Below, one piece after another: positions 37,282-49,717 of a stretch of 64,000 nucleotides of DNA. The stretch is taken from positions 62,861,173-62,925,172 of the forward strand of contig OX393551.1 of the NCBI GenBank assembly GCA_947650365.1, given 5' to 3'. Under the pieces are notes generated by a model that saw only the letters and a program-made list of their open reading frames with translations, made no database searches and was not told the DNA's origin. Position 1 is the first letter of the stretch; every line of letters begins with the position of its first letter. The position numbers and the translations under genes are program-made. The DNA is from Chamaelirium japonicum. Lineage: Eukaryota > Streptophyta > Magnoliopsida > Liliales > Melanthiaceae.

Positions 37282-37484
37282 TGGGGCTTCAATATCTGAA
37301 AGGAATAGGGCATGATCAAGGTATGGCAAGTCATTTAACTAGGGCGTATTCAAGGTGGGGTGAAAGGAAAAAGGGTATTTTTGGGATAGAAATGGGGTAT
37401 GATCAAAGAAATCAGGGTGTGTTTAAACTTCGTTGAAAATGGGGGCTAATTACAGATTTTTGGTGTATAAAAAAAATTTTCCTT
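36871..37484. mobile_element. TIR element just upstream of the COA1-like gene
   Basis: The left end AAGGAAAATTTTATTCATAC...CCAAAAATCTGTAA and the right end TTACAGATTTTTGG...AAAATTTTCCTT are inverted over about 40 bp. The inside has a tandem duplication of about 50 bp (GGGGCTCGAAGA...GATTCCTCCATAGG) and a (CT)n tract (37,211-37,276). The left end is 31 bp from the upstream in-frame ATG at 36,840 of the COA1-like gene, so it probably forms part of the promoter or 5' leader. No target duplication could be fixed because the flanks are A-rich. Confidence 0.65.
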
Positions 37485-38612
37485 AAAAAAAAGGTTTTTT
37501 ACAAATGGACCTCCTATAAACTAATCTTATTACATATTAACCGTTGAAACCTTACATTTGTAAATCGACCCCTTCAAACTTGGAAGTTGTGCAAATATAT
37601 CCCTTGGTTAGCTGGCGTCTAAACATGAAGATTATACTGAAATATTCTCTTCCTGGCTATTAGCAGTAAATGGCTAATAGGCTAGGACGATTTTACCCCC
37701 ACTTGTATACAATTACATATATACCCTTCTTTTACCGTTCAGGGAGGATTTTTTAGGTACCCTTTGTCCAATGTAAGTTCATCGGTTTTTAGGTGCCCTA
37801 TGTATGCTCTTTTTGTGCTAAATGAAATTTTCTCAACATGCAGGTTACAAACAAGGGGTGTGGATTTTTCCGTTAGATTGATGATGTGAAACATAGCACA
37901 GTTGATCTAAAATATCAACTTCAATGCATTGAGGAGGGATTATTGAAGAAAATTAGTGAAATTAAAAAGAAGGTGGACATTGTGCGGAAGACAATGGAGA
38001 AATTGGTGTTCTACGTTAAGATTGTTGTCATCTTGTTTATTTACTTCTTGTTTTTAAAAAAGTTCATGTTGTAAAAGTTCTATTAATAAGAGTTGTAGTT
38101 GCCAGTTGGTATGGTAACAATTTTGACCAATCAATCTTATCCCATTGTTCAAATGTATGAAAATTCATATTATAATCCAACTCCAAATAACTTTCATAAC
38201 CCTTCTACTACTGCTTTATTTTTTCTATTTTGTTCCACATCACTTCACTGCATACCAGATAAACTATTACACTGAATCGTGATTTCACATAATAACCAGT
38301 ACTAAACAAATTGATCCATACATAATACAGATCCATTACATAAACTAATCAAATACACCAAAAATCTAATTCATATTCTTACCACAAAAAAACTGATTGT
38401 TAGAATGTCTTGCCATTCAAAAACTATTCCATTACACAACTATTTACATTTTGGCTTATCTATCACCAAAAAATTATGTACCATCAAAAAACTGATCCAT
38501 TACACATGTCCACAAAATCAAAATAACTAAAAGTTATTCAATTGACCACCAAAAAGAAGCCATGCAATCCCAACTGACTTAACAACCTACATATGAAAAA
38601 CATATGTGTAAG

Positions 38613-40660
38613 CCATGTGTTGAAAATAATCCCATGGTAGAGGCTTGCAGCGGAAGTGATTAAGCGGTCGAAAGACCGTTCATGGTGCACGTTACATGAT
38701 TTAAACTTTCATTGAAACTAATCTACATGTGCATGCATGTGTGTACACGTGAATCAAACACCCTAACGGCAATTTAGCGTAATGATTATCTAACATGAAT
38801 GCAAATCATAGAACTCGCTAGATCTACTTGTTAGATTATGCATACCTTCGTGCGGATCTTTTAACCGCGGAGAATTATCTTCTTTATCGATGGAGACGGA
38901 AGATCATCCGCGAAGAAGCCGATGGTATGCCGGGAGATGATGCCTTATTGTTCATCCGATCTCGCATGATGCACGGTACGTTGCTCTCGAATCTCTGAGT
39001 GCCTCCGAAAATTACCCTTCTCCTTCTACGAAACTCCATGCAAGGAAGACGAAGTCGCAAGCGGGGAAGTAGGGAGAGATGGGAGAGAGAACTAGGGAGA
39101 AGAGAGGAGGGGGGGTTCGATTTTGGAGCACCCATGGACAGCCCCCCATAGCTCCTTTTATAGGGCCGGTCTACCCTCTTGGATAAGGCTCCAAGAGGAT
39201 AAGTTCATCCCCCAAAAATCTTCTTTTATCTCTCCACCTATTTATCTCATCCCCCAAATATGGGGCCGGCCCTGCATGGTCTCCCACTACTAGGGTCGGC
39301 CACAAGTGAGGTTTGCCAGAGTGCATTTTTACCAAAACGCCCTTATGCCTCAATTTGACCATTTCTAGTGTGTGAGACCTAGCGACCATTCCTTAAGTGA
39401 ACTTTACCAGTTATGTCACTATTAACTGAGGTCACCGGAGGGTGTCCCTAGTAAAGTCAACTAGTTAACTCGCAACATGTCCCGGTGCATCGTACCTATG
39501 TAGTGAAGTTCACTTATGGCTAGGGATAACTACTTGCTTCTCTATACTAGTCTAGGGCTTCCCCTTTAGTACGCATATATAGTTACGCATCTACCATGAT
39601 CTAGTGTCAAGCACACACGGAGCGTAGACTTTTTACTTCCTCTTACTGCTCACTATATTTCAAGGAGATGGTTTAAGAACCGTACATAATATGGATAAAG
39701 TGGAACCATCAGGGACCGGGGTTCATGGCTTCCAACTCAAGCTCGATCGACACACTACCCGAGTGTACCATCAATCCTCTGAGCTCGAGTTAACCTGCGT
39801 GGCCACCCTCAATGCGACATAGGCTGTACTCCAATTCACCCAGACTTACTATGTTCTCCCATATACCCTTGCTCTCCGTTTAGTAGTGGTAAACTCGTTG
39901 TCCCTCCACTTGATACCATAATGCACTTCAAGCGGTGGAGAATACCGTCAGACTCGAATGCTCATATGACTTGGTTCCTTTTAGGTTGACCTATGCATCG
40001 TACCTCTGATTACCCCGTCGAGTAATCGAACCCGGTCAACAGTCAAATTGATAACCACCAGGCCTGGGTTTGGTACAGTGTAAGTCAGACCAAGGAACGC
40101 ACCACCCGACAGGGGTGTTGATTGCCTGCATGAGTGACACACTGATGCAACGCCAGCTGGGTAACCCAGTACACCATGATTTTGGATCACTGTATATGGA
40201 TCCTCACATATTGGTGCACCAAAGCACCACTCAACTGGTTAGTCCATCAGACGTGGTTTCTCAAATTTTAGGACCGTTTTACCCTAAGCAGAAACACAGC
40301 TTAGTGTACCAGTGTCTGCTCACTGATCTGTACACCGTGTTAGTTTCGTTCGACTACAGACACTATGCCTGGTGATGACCATGGTGAAGACTTCCCATGA
40401 ACTGTCATCCCCAAGAGCTTATCATGATGAAGCGACCAACCTGATCATAGCTGCGAACTTATTTAGATTATATAGGACCAATCCACTCAGTCTTCTACTC
40501 AGTGAACTATCATATAACCATGGCTCTCTGTTCTTAAAAGAACACGCAACTATGTTACGCACCTATATGCATCTCATATAATAACTATCAATCTTTATTA
40601 ATTTATTAGATCAAAACATAAAGTTTTACAAGCTTAGAACACATCAATCTTAACACCATG
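38613..40660. mobile_element. Solo LTR, 2.04 kb, with 5-bp target duplication
   Basis: 38,618-40,655 starts TGTTGAAAATAATCCC and ends CATCAATCTTAACA (TG...CA with inverted TGTT/AACA) and is flanked by CCATG on both sides (38,613-38,617; 40,656-40,660). No internal region follows, so LTR-LTR recombination is the likely origin. It is nested in the MULE. A diverged inverted relative is at about 13,024-14,230. Confidence 0.85.
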
Positions 40661-40899
40661 TACCCTTCATATAAAGGAATATCATGTATACAATGGAAAG
40701 ACATTCAACCTATCCTTCATACTGCATTGCCTTGGCCATCCATACGACTATTGGTCTTACTTATATCTCGACCTCTAGAGATCCTTCCACGACTATAACA
40801 ATTACAAATTTATTAGACAATCATTAAACAGTATAAAATATGTAACCAAAAAGTATGTATGATATTCTATAAATTAACTCACCTTCTACCACCCTTGTT

Positions 40900-43282
40900 A
40901 CCTCTCCCTCTTAATGCAATAAAATGACAAATATTATGGATGAAGTACCATCCGAAACCTGAGTACCTTCTTGAGTGCCATGTGTAGAAAACTATAAAGG
41001 TGTTGGATTTATAGACGCACCTCTAGAAACTTATTGTTGGCTTGAAATTGCTGGATTTATAGGAGCCTTGCAAGTGCTTCTATAGTGACCTCATTGTTGA
41101 CATCTTTGACATTTGTCTTTTCTTTGACGCCTTCTCATCACTCTTTTCTTCTTAGGTCTGCCTCGAGGTCACAGACTAGGGGGGGCAACCTCATATGAGA
41201 GCTCAACTAACCTCCATGCATCTTAGGACGGTAATGTGTGAATCCATTCAGCATAGGCTGTTATGTATCTACAAGAAAAAATGCATAATTCAATACAATT
41301 CGATGTGATATATCACTTAAGTAAAATACAAACTTACCAATAGTTGCTGCTGCATGAACATAAGGCAAACCTATCACTTGCCACTTTCTACATGTGCATG
41401 TTTTTTTTCTTAAATTCAACTCACATATATCATAAGGGGATTCCACTTCAGCTGTGTCAATGTCTGCTCTATGCATAATATAGTCACCAAGATTTTTATT
41501 GATATCCATCACATACCTATGTGCCATTGGCACCAACTTACCAACGTGCAGTCAAGCGTCGTCTCATTTCCATTTTGATCATTAATTTCTGTTTAATATA
41601 ATCCACCAAGTCTACTGTAGGCATGAGTCTTGCATACAATATGTAAGCATTAAAGGACTGTGAGAGATTATTGGTCATGTAATGATTCTTTGACGTAGTT
41701 CTAAATTAAGAGCAGCTCCATACTTGTTGAAGTTTCGTAAACTATATATAAACCTCTACTAAATTATTTTTTAGTTGCATTGTAGTCTTTATAAACCCAC
41801 CAATTATGTAGCCTCTGGAAGCATTCCACACAACTCTCTCACAAAATGCCCATGGAAATGACTTCTTGAAGTTCTTGTATACGTGTCTCATGCAAACTCT
41901 ATGTTCTACAGTTGGCATCAATGCTTTCACAGCCTTTTCTAAACCTTTCTCTTGATCAAAGATGATAGTAAGTTCTAATGTGTCCATTTATAAAGCCTAT
42001 ACCAAATGCTCCAAGAACCATCTCTATGAATCTCCACTCTCACTTTTAATAACTGCATATACCACTGGGAATAACCCATTATTCCCATCAAGTGTTGTGG
42101 CCACAAGAACTCCAATATATTTTCCCTTCAATGGTATCCATCCAAGCCTATAAAAGGTTGATATCCAAGCTTAAAACTTGTAATACAAGTTTTGAAAAAG
42201 ACAAACATACGATGGAATGCATTATCAGCCTCAGTCAGGTAATCAATGACACTACTAGAGTTCCTTGTAACCAATTCAGAGCGTAATGTGGGGATAAGTG
42301 CCTAGGAGGCTTCAATGTTGCCATGGATTTTCTCATAGGCCTTATTCCTACCTCTCCAAGCCCTATGGTAAGGTAAAGACAATGAATACTTCTTCCTCAG
42401 CTCTGACCTTATTTCAACCACTTTCGATTGTGGCTTCTCCCTCAACATAGGAGCTATCCTTTCTGCTATCCAATCTTGTGATGTCATATGATTCCCTACC
42501 ATGTTTCTACCTTCACATGAGTGATCTGATATATATGACTTTACCTCCATGGTTATGTCATCATTCACAGCGGAAGTATGTATCCTCCAATTGCACACTA
42601 GAGCTGAACATCTTGTTGTAATCCTTCTTTGCTCATTCTTTATATAGAAAACATTGAAGTTGTTTTTTATGCAGTGCTATTTAAGATATATACGAAAGTC
42701 TTTTGCATCTTTAAACTTTGAACCAACTTCCATGCTTGGCTTATCCTTATTCAATTCCCAAATATCACCCTCATGAGAAGGAGCATGAATATCATCTATC
42801 TTTGAATCAAAATCTGAACCTACTAAGGAATAATACTCATCTTCAGAGTAAACATCATCTGCATCATCCTCGTAAATTCATCATCAGGATCTGACTCATA
42901 CTGCCAATCAGGATCTACATCAGAATCATCATTGACTTCATATTTAGGTTCTTAATTTCTTGAGCCCTAATATTTGCATCCTGATTTTTTTCATATGAAT
43001 AAGCCTCAGACGTCTCTCTGCCCCCTGTGACCTTTGTGATGTACTTGTCCTCTCTATCCTTTGAGTTATTGGTGACCTTTGTGTTGTCCTTGTCCTCTCT
43101 ACCCTTTGTGTCGTTTGTGACCTTTGTGATGTCTCGTCTATTGGATAAATCACATTTAGAACCTCTATATCCTCTATCACAACAAATATTTCTACCTTCA
43201 ACTTATTTTTGTGAGACATGTAGGAAGAATCATTAGTAACAGCAGCATATTTTTGTGGAAACTTTCTTCCAGTAGCCTCCAT
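40900..43282 (-). pseudogene. Degenerate MULE transposase (MuDR family)
   Basis: Pieces in order on the minus strand: an N-terminal frame from 43,282 (MEATGRKFPQ); 42,598-42,302 with a MuDR-type N-terminal domain; 42,290-41,990 with GYQPFIGLDGYH then a one-base deletion before KGKYIGVLVATTLDGNNGL; 41,987-41,742 with TIIFDQEKGLEKAV and the C..H region CMRHVYKNFKK; 41,536-41,261 with a SWIM zinc finger reading CTCRKWQVIGLPYVHA, where the usual third Cys is Tyr. Near 41,070-41,110 a zinc knuckle (CQRCQQ-stop-GHYRSTC) has a stop. Multiple stops and frameshifts make it inactive. Confidence 0.8.
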
Positions 43283-43879
43283 ACTTGATTGTAATTTCTA
43301 CTGGCACCTCTTTCATTCTGATAAAGTTTATGCAACTTCAAAAGCATAATAAAGATCATTCATACAATCTATTTACAATAATTAATTGAACAATTGATAG
43401 ACATTAAAGCTGAACAAAATTAAACAATAGTGTTTCTATTTACAATAATTAATTGAACAATTGACAGACATTAAAACTGAACAAAATTAAACAATAGTGT
43501 TTTAGGTATTACCTGTCGATTTTCTGAGACTACAAGTCACTATGAACATGTGAAAGTAACCAATTAGGACCCTAAATAGTCACAAAAACACAAGTGATTA
43601 GGAAAACACTCAATCAAACTATACATTAGAAGAGAAACACAGTCAAATTAAATCCACAATTAAGTTGAGTAAAAAATCAGAGGGGAGTTAGGAAATGGAA
43701 TTAAAATCCTAACCCTAGTAGCATTTGTGATTGTTAAGAGGAATTTAGTCAAAAAATAATAATGATTAAGGCAACACACAATCAAACTACTAATTAAGTG
43801 TATATAAAGGAGGAGAATAAACACTTAAAACCCCTACATCTCTCAATTATGCAAAGATACAAAGTCTATGATGTGGGAC

Positions 43880-44190
43880 CAAAACCCCCTAAATCCCTTT
43901 TCACAGACATGAAGTCTATGATATGGGATCAAAACCCTAACCCTTAAATGGGATCAAAACCCTAACCCCTAAATCCCTCTCCATAGACACGAAGAAAACT
44001 GTTGACGATGTCAAAACACTAACCCCTAAATGGGATCAAAATCCCAACCCTAAATGGGATCAAAACGATCAAAACTCTAACCCTAAATGGGATCAAAACC
44101 TTAACCCCTAACTCTTTCTTTATAGACACAAAGAAAACTGTTAACAAGATCAAAACCCTAACCCCTAAATGGGATCAAAACCATGTTTAA
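43880..44190. repeat. Minisatellite of about 25 bp with telomere-like ACCCTAA
   Basis: Roughly seven to eight imperfect copies of AAATGGGATCAAAACCCTAA/CCCCTAAAT lie inside the MULE, near its right TIR. Confidence 0.75.
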
Positions 44191-44600
44191 GAAGTTGGAG
44201 TCTATCAAATGAAGATGCATACCTGTTTTCGATGTAGTTATTCGTGGATCGAAGAGAAATATTGGACGATCGAAGAGGAATGCTCAAAAAATGGCACTAG
44301 GGTTCCACCAATAAAAGAAGAGACAAACTCCTGGAGTTAGGTTTTTCTCGAACATAAGTATAAGAGATTAAGATCCAATCGGCCTCACCACAGCCCTGAG
44401 GGCACTTTGGACATTTCGACGGAGGGTTACTCAATTGCCATGGTTAAGTCACCAAAATTAACCAACTGTTGACGAAGGGTAACAAATGGATATATTTGCA
44501 CAACTTTCAAGTTTGAAGGGGTTGATTTACAAATATAAGGTTTTTAGGGGTTAATATGCAATTAGCCTAGTTTATAGGGGTTGATTTGTAAAAAACCCTT

Positions 44601-44951
44601 TAAAATAAATATTTTGTTTACCCTCATCCCCAACCTCTAGTGGGTCGCCATTGATGCCGGCCCCATCACCCTCCGACTCGGCTGCCGCCCCAGCCTTCCT
44701 TGTCGCCTCCTTTTCCAACAACACATATTGTCGCCCTCCTCTTCCTCCTCCCTCCTTCTTTCTTCTGGCCTCCTCCCTCCTTCTTATTCTTCCTCCATCT
44801 TTCCCGTGCCAGAACCCTAAGCAGTTGCCCCCCCCCCCCCATCCTTCTTCATTTTTCTTCTCCCTTCTTCTTCTCCTTCTTCTTCGTGTCTTCCCATGCC
44901 TGAACCCTAATCGTTGGCCGACGTAGGAAGAAGGATAATGAGGGAGGAAAA
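44601..44951. other. CTT-rich intergenic segment
   Basis: Low-complexity CTT/CTC repeats and a C homopolymer (44,828-44,841). The sequence continues on the other side of the Ty3-type element at 49,153, so this is the pre-insertion target. Confidence 0.5.
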
Positions 44952-47741
44952 TGATACGTGCATAATTATAGCCTAAGCAGGAGGACACGCCAAGGCATAG
45001 GTGGATGATTGACCATTTAGAAATGGCAGACTCGACGCACCAGTTGGCTAACCGATGGTGGTTCCAATAGTTCTTGTAACTACTATTGTGAAGACCTGTT
45101 TTTCCCTGTAGTTGAATAACTTGAGAATATTATTTTTATTATGGTTAGATATCGAATGAGAGATCATATGTAACTTACGAGGACATAAGTGTATAGGGAT
45201 TGAATGAAGGAAACAGTGCGCAGAGACTGCGCACCAAATACAAACTTTACGTCCAATCGGGATTATAAAGCCCAAATCCTGGAATTCATGCGAGTCTTCC
45301 GGCAATGCTTTTTCCATCAGGTAGGGGGTAGGAAACATCTCTCCATGATGCGTTTTCAGTTCGTTCGAGGTCCGGGCTCGTGTACCATATAGATCCCCCC
45401 TTTCTTATATAAAGGGCAAAATAGTCATTTTTGAAATTTAGACTTTTTTGTAATTTTATAAAAATATATTTTGGACCTAAAAGTAATAAAAAATGAATAT
45501 TTTGGACATTACAAATAATTTTTAGATTTTTAATACTAAACCCTAACCCCGGATTAAGAAACCCTAATCTAGATTATTAAACTAAGTTAATTAGATCCTA
45601 AACCTAATTAGTAACTAACCTAGTCCTAGATGGCCTAAAAGTCAACTAAATGATATCATCTCTCACCCCAATTGGCTTCCCCCTATGTGGAAGCACATGG
45701 AGTGTGCTTAAGTGGCGACATTCTATTGGTTGGTGAAGCCAAAAGTCATTTGGCTTCCCCTCCCCTTCACCCCTTATGAAGTCAACCCTATCCCTTTCCC
45801 TTAGCTAACAAGATCGGACCCTAGCAATTCTTAGAAGCCCCTTGGTTCATCCCTTCGGCCTCCCAAAAACCTTAAGGAAGCTTGCTAGTTTTCTTTGCAA
45901 GAAAAGAGGAGAAAAAGAAAGAAAAAAAAAAGAAGAAGAAAAGAGAAGGGTCAAAACTTTTTTGTGAAACTTCATCTAAGCAAATTAAGGTAAGTTATAC
46001 ATATAGAGTCATAAGTAGTTAGATCTAAGGTTTTTAGTTCGTTTGGAGGGAGCAAAGTTTGATTTTGGGATTTAAAACCCAAGATCCAACTTGCTACCAC
46101 TACTGAACATATTTTGATTCAGTCCGAGATTACGACTTTAAGATGTAATTGAAATAAAGTTTGAGTAAAATAAAAGTTGTAGAGGTTTTAATTTGAAAAC
46201 ATATTTTTTTATGGATAAGGAGGTTTTGAAAGCATATGTATACCAAAATAAGTGATTCTATGAAAGATTAAGTTTGATACCAGTAATTTATATGCTGATT
46301 TAATCTTATCATCCATTTTAGATAATTACTGAATACTCAAATGAATATTTACTTAACATGAAAGTTTTTAAAGACTTATAGATCTACAATCTTTATTTAG
46401 GATAAAACTGATTTAGAGTTCTATATCATACTCAAAATAATGGATCTTCTCAATTTTTAAGGTTTGCTACCAGCAGTCAATAATTTCAAAAATTTTGTAC
46501 TACCGACTTGTTTGTATAGATTTTTGTATCAAATGAAAGTTGTATAAAATGAGTAGGGCTACAATGTTTATTTAGATCAAAAATTGATTTGAGCTCTAGA
46601 TCTTATCCAAAATGTATGAACATCAAAGTTATTTTCTTTATTTTTGTGTTCTTGATGTTTTTGAGTTTTTAAATGCATGTTCGAGGACCGAGCCCTAGTT
46701 TAGGGGAAATAGAGATATCTGGATGTCGTCTAACTCGTAATCTTACCTATGACGCAGAATTTAGATTGGACATTAAGACATCGGACTGATTTGGTTGTTG
46801 TAATTGCGCGTCTAGCTTCTGGTTGGGGTGGCCTCTGTACTCTAAACTGGATTGAGCTTAGACTCACACAATGATTTACTCATGAAGTATTATGGGATAC
46901 TTCATCAGGAAATTCACTTACCATTTTTACTCGTGAGGAAATTTCATTTGTCGTACCCTCCTGTGTTATAATCTAGTAAAGACGAATGTCCGATAGTACT
47001 GTGTCTCATAATACTTCATGAGTGGGATTGAATCAAGAAAACAGTGCGCAGAGACTGCACACGAAAAAATACGGACTTTTCATCCGATCGAAGCTGTAAA
47101 GCCCTAACCCTAGAGTTCATATAATTCTCTCGAAAATCCTTTTGCATCGAGTAGGGGATATGAAGCATCTCTCCCATATGCATTTTTAGTTCGTCTGAGG
47201 TCTGGGTTCGCGTACTTAGAGATAGAGCCCCTTTCGTAAATAAAGGGCAAAATGATCATTTTCAAAATTTAGACTTTTTTATAATTTTATAAAAATATAT
47301 TTTGGACCGAAAAGTAATAAAAAATAGATATTTTAGGGATTACAAATAATTTTTAGATTTTTAATACTAAACCCTTATCCCGGTTTAAGAATCCATAATC
47401 TAGATTACTAAACTAGGTTAATTAGATCATAAACCTAATTAGTAACTAATCTAATCCTAGGTGGACTAAAAGTCAACTAAGTGGGACCCTCTCCCACCCC
47501 AATTGCCTGCCCCCCATTTGGAAGCACAAGTGTGAGTTTGCTCTGTTATGCATTCAATTGTGTCATTTGCTTTGTTATGTATTTAAGAACTATTATTTTC
47601 TGAATGCAAGTAAGAATGAAGTTCATATCATCTTCTTCCTCTAACCAAATCTTAATCTAAAATTTCTTTTTGGAGGTTGACTGCCCTCGAAGACGATCCT
47701 TTTTTTTCACCAACTTTATTAAGTTATGTTTGCATGTAACA
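44952..47741 (+). repeat. 5' LTR of the gag-only element, enlarged by a nested insertion
   Basis: The first about 140 bp (TGATACGTGCATAATTATAG...) and last about 215 bp (GTGAGTTTGCTCTGTTATG...) match the 349-bp 3' LTR. Between about 45,095 and 47,525 lies about 2.4 kb absent from the 3' LTR. TGTGA occurs at both apparent borders (about 45,094 and 47,532). Confidence 0.7.
45196..47530 (+). repeat. Pair of about 505-bp direct repeats, 1.83 kb apart
   Basis: 45,196 to about 45,702 and 47,024-47,530 both run GGGATTGAAT...ACAGTGCGCAGAGACTGC...TAAAGGGCAAAAT...CACCCCAATTG...GGAAGCACA. They behave like LTRs of a nested non-autonomous element whose middle (45,703-47,023) has no gene I recognise, though the TG...CA ends are not clean. 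Confidence 0.6.
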
Positions 47742-47743
47742 AT

Positions 47744-47756
47744 TGGTATCAAAGCC
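47744..47756 (+). other. Primer-binding site of the gag-only element
   Basis: TGGTATCAAAGCC two bases after the 5' LTR; it resembles the initiator Met-tRNA complement with one change. Confidence 0.8.
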
Positions 47757-47769
47757 TTATGATTCCACC

Positions 47770-48790
47770 ATGGCGGATGGGCCTCGATTATCAAAGCTTG
47801 ACGAGGCTATCAAGGAAGTCTCCATTCGTCAAGAACAAATATCGGCACGCCACGAGGAGACGTTGCAAGATCATAGATAGATGCTTTAAGGAAATAGGCA
47901 AATGATGGTGAATTTTCAACAATCCATACAAGATCTGAATCACAAGATGATTATTATGGATATGAAATATAATCGATTGATTGCGAGAGGAACTCCAGAA
48001 CGTGGAGAAGCTTCTGTAATTCGTTCAGTCCATTTGGGTGATGATATCTTGGGTACCGGGGGAGGTGGTGGACAAATCCAAACCCGATTCGTTCGAATTG
48101 ACTTTTCAAGATTTGAAAGAGGAGATCCCACGGGATAGGTATATAGGACTGAACAATTTTTCTTGTATCACCAAACTCCAAATAATCAGAGGTTGCTACT
48201 CGCTTATTTTCATCTTGATGGATGTGTGCTCCAGTGGTACAGATGAATGCAAAGATCTGGAGCATTGGGTGGATATGAAGAATTTGTTCATGCTTTGGAG
48301 ACTTGTTTTGGCCCGACGGAGTTTGAAAACCATACAACGAGTTTGGCGAAGTTGAAACAATCCACCTGTATGCAAAAATATCAAACACAATTCGAAGCCC
48401 TGGCCAACAGAATTGAAGGGTTAAATGAACCCTTCAGGCTATCTTGTTTTGTGGAGGATTAAAAGATGAAATCAGACTAGGCATTCAAATGTTTCGACCT
48501 CAAACATTGTCGGCGGTCATCAGGCTTGCACGGGTTTGTAGGAAGAAAAATTTGAAGCTCATCAAAGAACCACCAACACTATATCGCAAGAAGGTTCAGG
48601 GTTGTTAGGCCCTATACCTCCAAGCATGCTTATTACTCGTCTCATCCCAACTCAGATGAAAGAGCGATGGGACAAGGGTCTCTGTTATAATTGTGATAAA
48701 ATTTACAAAGGGACACATTTGTAAGACTCCAAAATTGTTCCTCCTTGATGGGTCTGTAGATGCAGTTAACCCGGAGGACCAGGTTTTTGC
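47770..48790 (+). pseudogene. Ty3-type gag (defective)
   Basis: The frame from ATG 47,770 (MADGPRLSKLDEAIKEVSIR) includes the gag core: RIDFSRFERGDPTG, TEQFFLYHQTPNNQRLLLAY, HLDGCVLQWYR and YQTQFEALANRIEGL. Stops occur at 47,878, 48,136 and 48,244; the last two replace expected Trp codons (TAG, TGA). A one-base deletion near 48,455 shifts the frame before LKDEIRLGIQMF. A zinc-knuckle remnant lies just before the polypurine tract. Confidence 0.8.
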
Positions 48791-48803
48791 GAGAGGGGTG
48801 GGT

Positions 48804-49152
48804 TGATACCTGCATAATTGTAGGCTAAGCCGGAGGACACGCCAACACGCAGGTGGATGATTGACCATCCAGAACCGAAGGACCTGACACACAAGTTGGT
48901 TAACCGACGGTGGTTCCTATAATTCAAGTAAGTACTCTGGTGGTTGTTAGAGTGTGTGGGTTTATCAGCTGTGTGAGTTTGCTATGTTATGTATTTAATA
49001 ACTATTATTTTCTGAATGCAAGTAAGAATGAAGTTCCTATCATCTTCTTCCTTTAGCCAATTCTCAATATGATATTCCTTTCTGGAGGTCGTCTGCCTCG
49101 AAGAAGGTCCTTCTTTTCCACCAACTTTCTTAAGTTACATTTGCATGTACCA
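48804..49152 (+). repeat. 3' LTR of the gag-only element
   Basis: 349 bp, TGATACCTGCATAATTGTAG to TTGCATGTACCA, preceded by the polypurine tract and followed by GAAAA. Confidence 0.8.
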
Positions 49153-49157
49153 GAAAA

Positions 49158-49700
49158 AAATGAAGGAAGGAGGGAGGAGGATCGGACAAAGGCTAGGGTT
49201 CATGCGCGGGGATCGAAGACAGAGGAGGAGGAGGAGGAAGAAGAGGACGGGGGAGGAGGGAGGAGACGGGTGTCATAGGGTTCCAGCCAAAGAAAGATGG
49301 AGGAGGAAGAAAAAAGGAGGGTTAGGAGGAGGATGGCGGCGATGGGAGCGGTGGGCTGGTCGATCAGACATGAACGATGGTGGCCGTGAGCTGGGAGCAA
49401 AGGAGGGGTATTTTGGAGTCATTGTGGGTGTCAAGTTCAAAAGGCCAAAATGGGTTGGGGGCCAAGATAGACTCGGGTGCCATCACTGATTCTTGTTCTC
49501 CTATTCACGGAAATATACGAGCGTAGAGAAAACATATTAAATAACTTAGGAAAAAAAAGACAATGAAATAGGAGCTAAATGGTCATTTACTAATTTCCTT
49601 TTTATAATAAAACAATTCTATAGTATAAGAGAAAATTTTCAATTCTAAATTTTATTAAAATGAATTTATATTAAAAATTAGAAAAGCATGTCCTAAGCAA
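49158..49700. other. GGA-rich intergenic segment
   Basis: Low-complexity GAGGAGGAG repeats at 49,220-49,275. The right flank of the gag-only element. No gene is seen. Confidence 0.5.
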
Positions 49701-49717
49701 ACATCACTAGGCCTATC

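Larger units (their letters stand above)
37491..44600 (-). mobile_element. Mutator-like element (MULE) with about 120-bp TIRs, 7.1 kb
   Basis: The left TIR (37,491-37,612) and right TIR (44,480-44,600) are inverted copies, sharing AAGG.TTTTTTACAAAT, CTATAAACTA, GTAAATC.ACCCCTTCAAAC and GTTGTGCAAATATATCC. A degenerate transposase lies on the minus strand at about 43,280-41,000. A 2-kb solo LTR is nested in it (38,618-40,655), so the MULE alone is about 5.1 kb. The 9-bp duplication cannot be fixed because the flanks are A-rich. Confidence 0.8.
44947..49157 (+). mobile_element. Ty3-type LTR element with gag only (TR-GAG-like)
   Basis: Element 44,952-49,152, flanked by GAAAA on both sides (44,947-44,951; 49,153-49,157). 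5' LTR: 44,952-47,741 (swollen by an insertion). Primer-binding site: 47,744-47,756. gag: 47,770 to about 48,790. Polypurine tract GAGAGGGGTGGGT: 48,791-48,803. 3' LTR: 48,804-49,152 (349 bp). The internal region is only 1,062 bp and has no protease, reverse transcriptase or integrase, as in the gag-only non-autonomous elements called TR-GAG. Confidence 0.8.
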
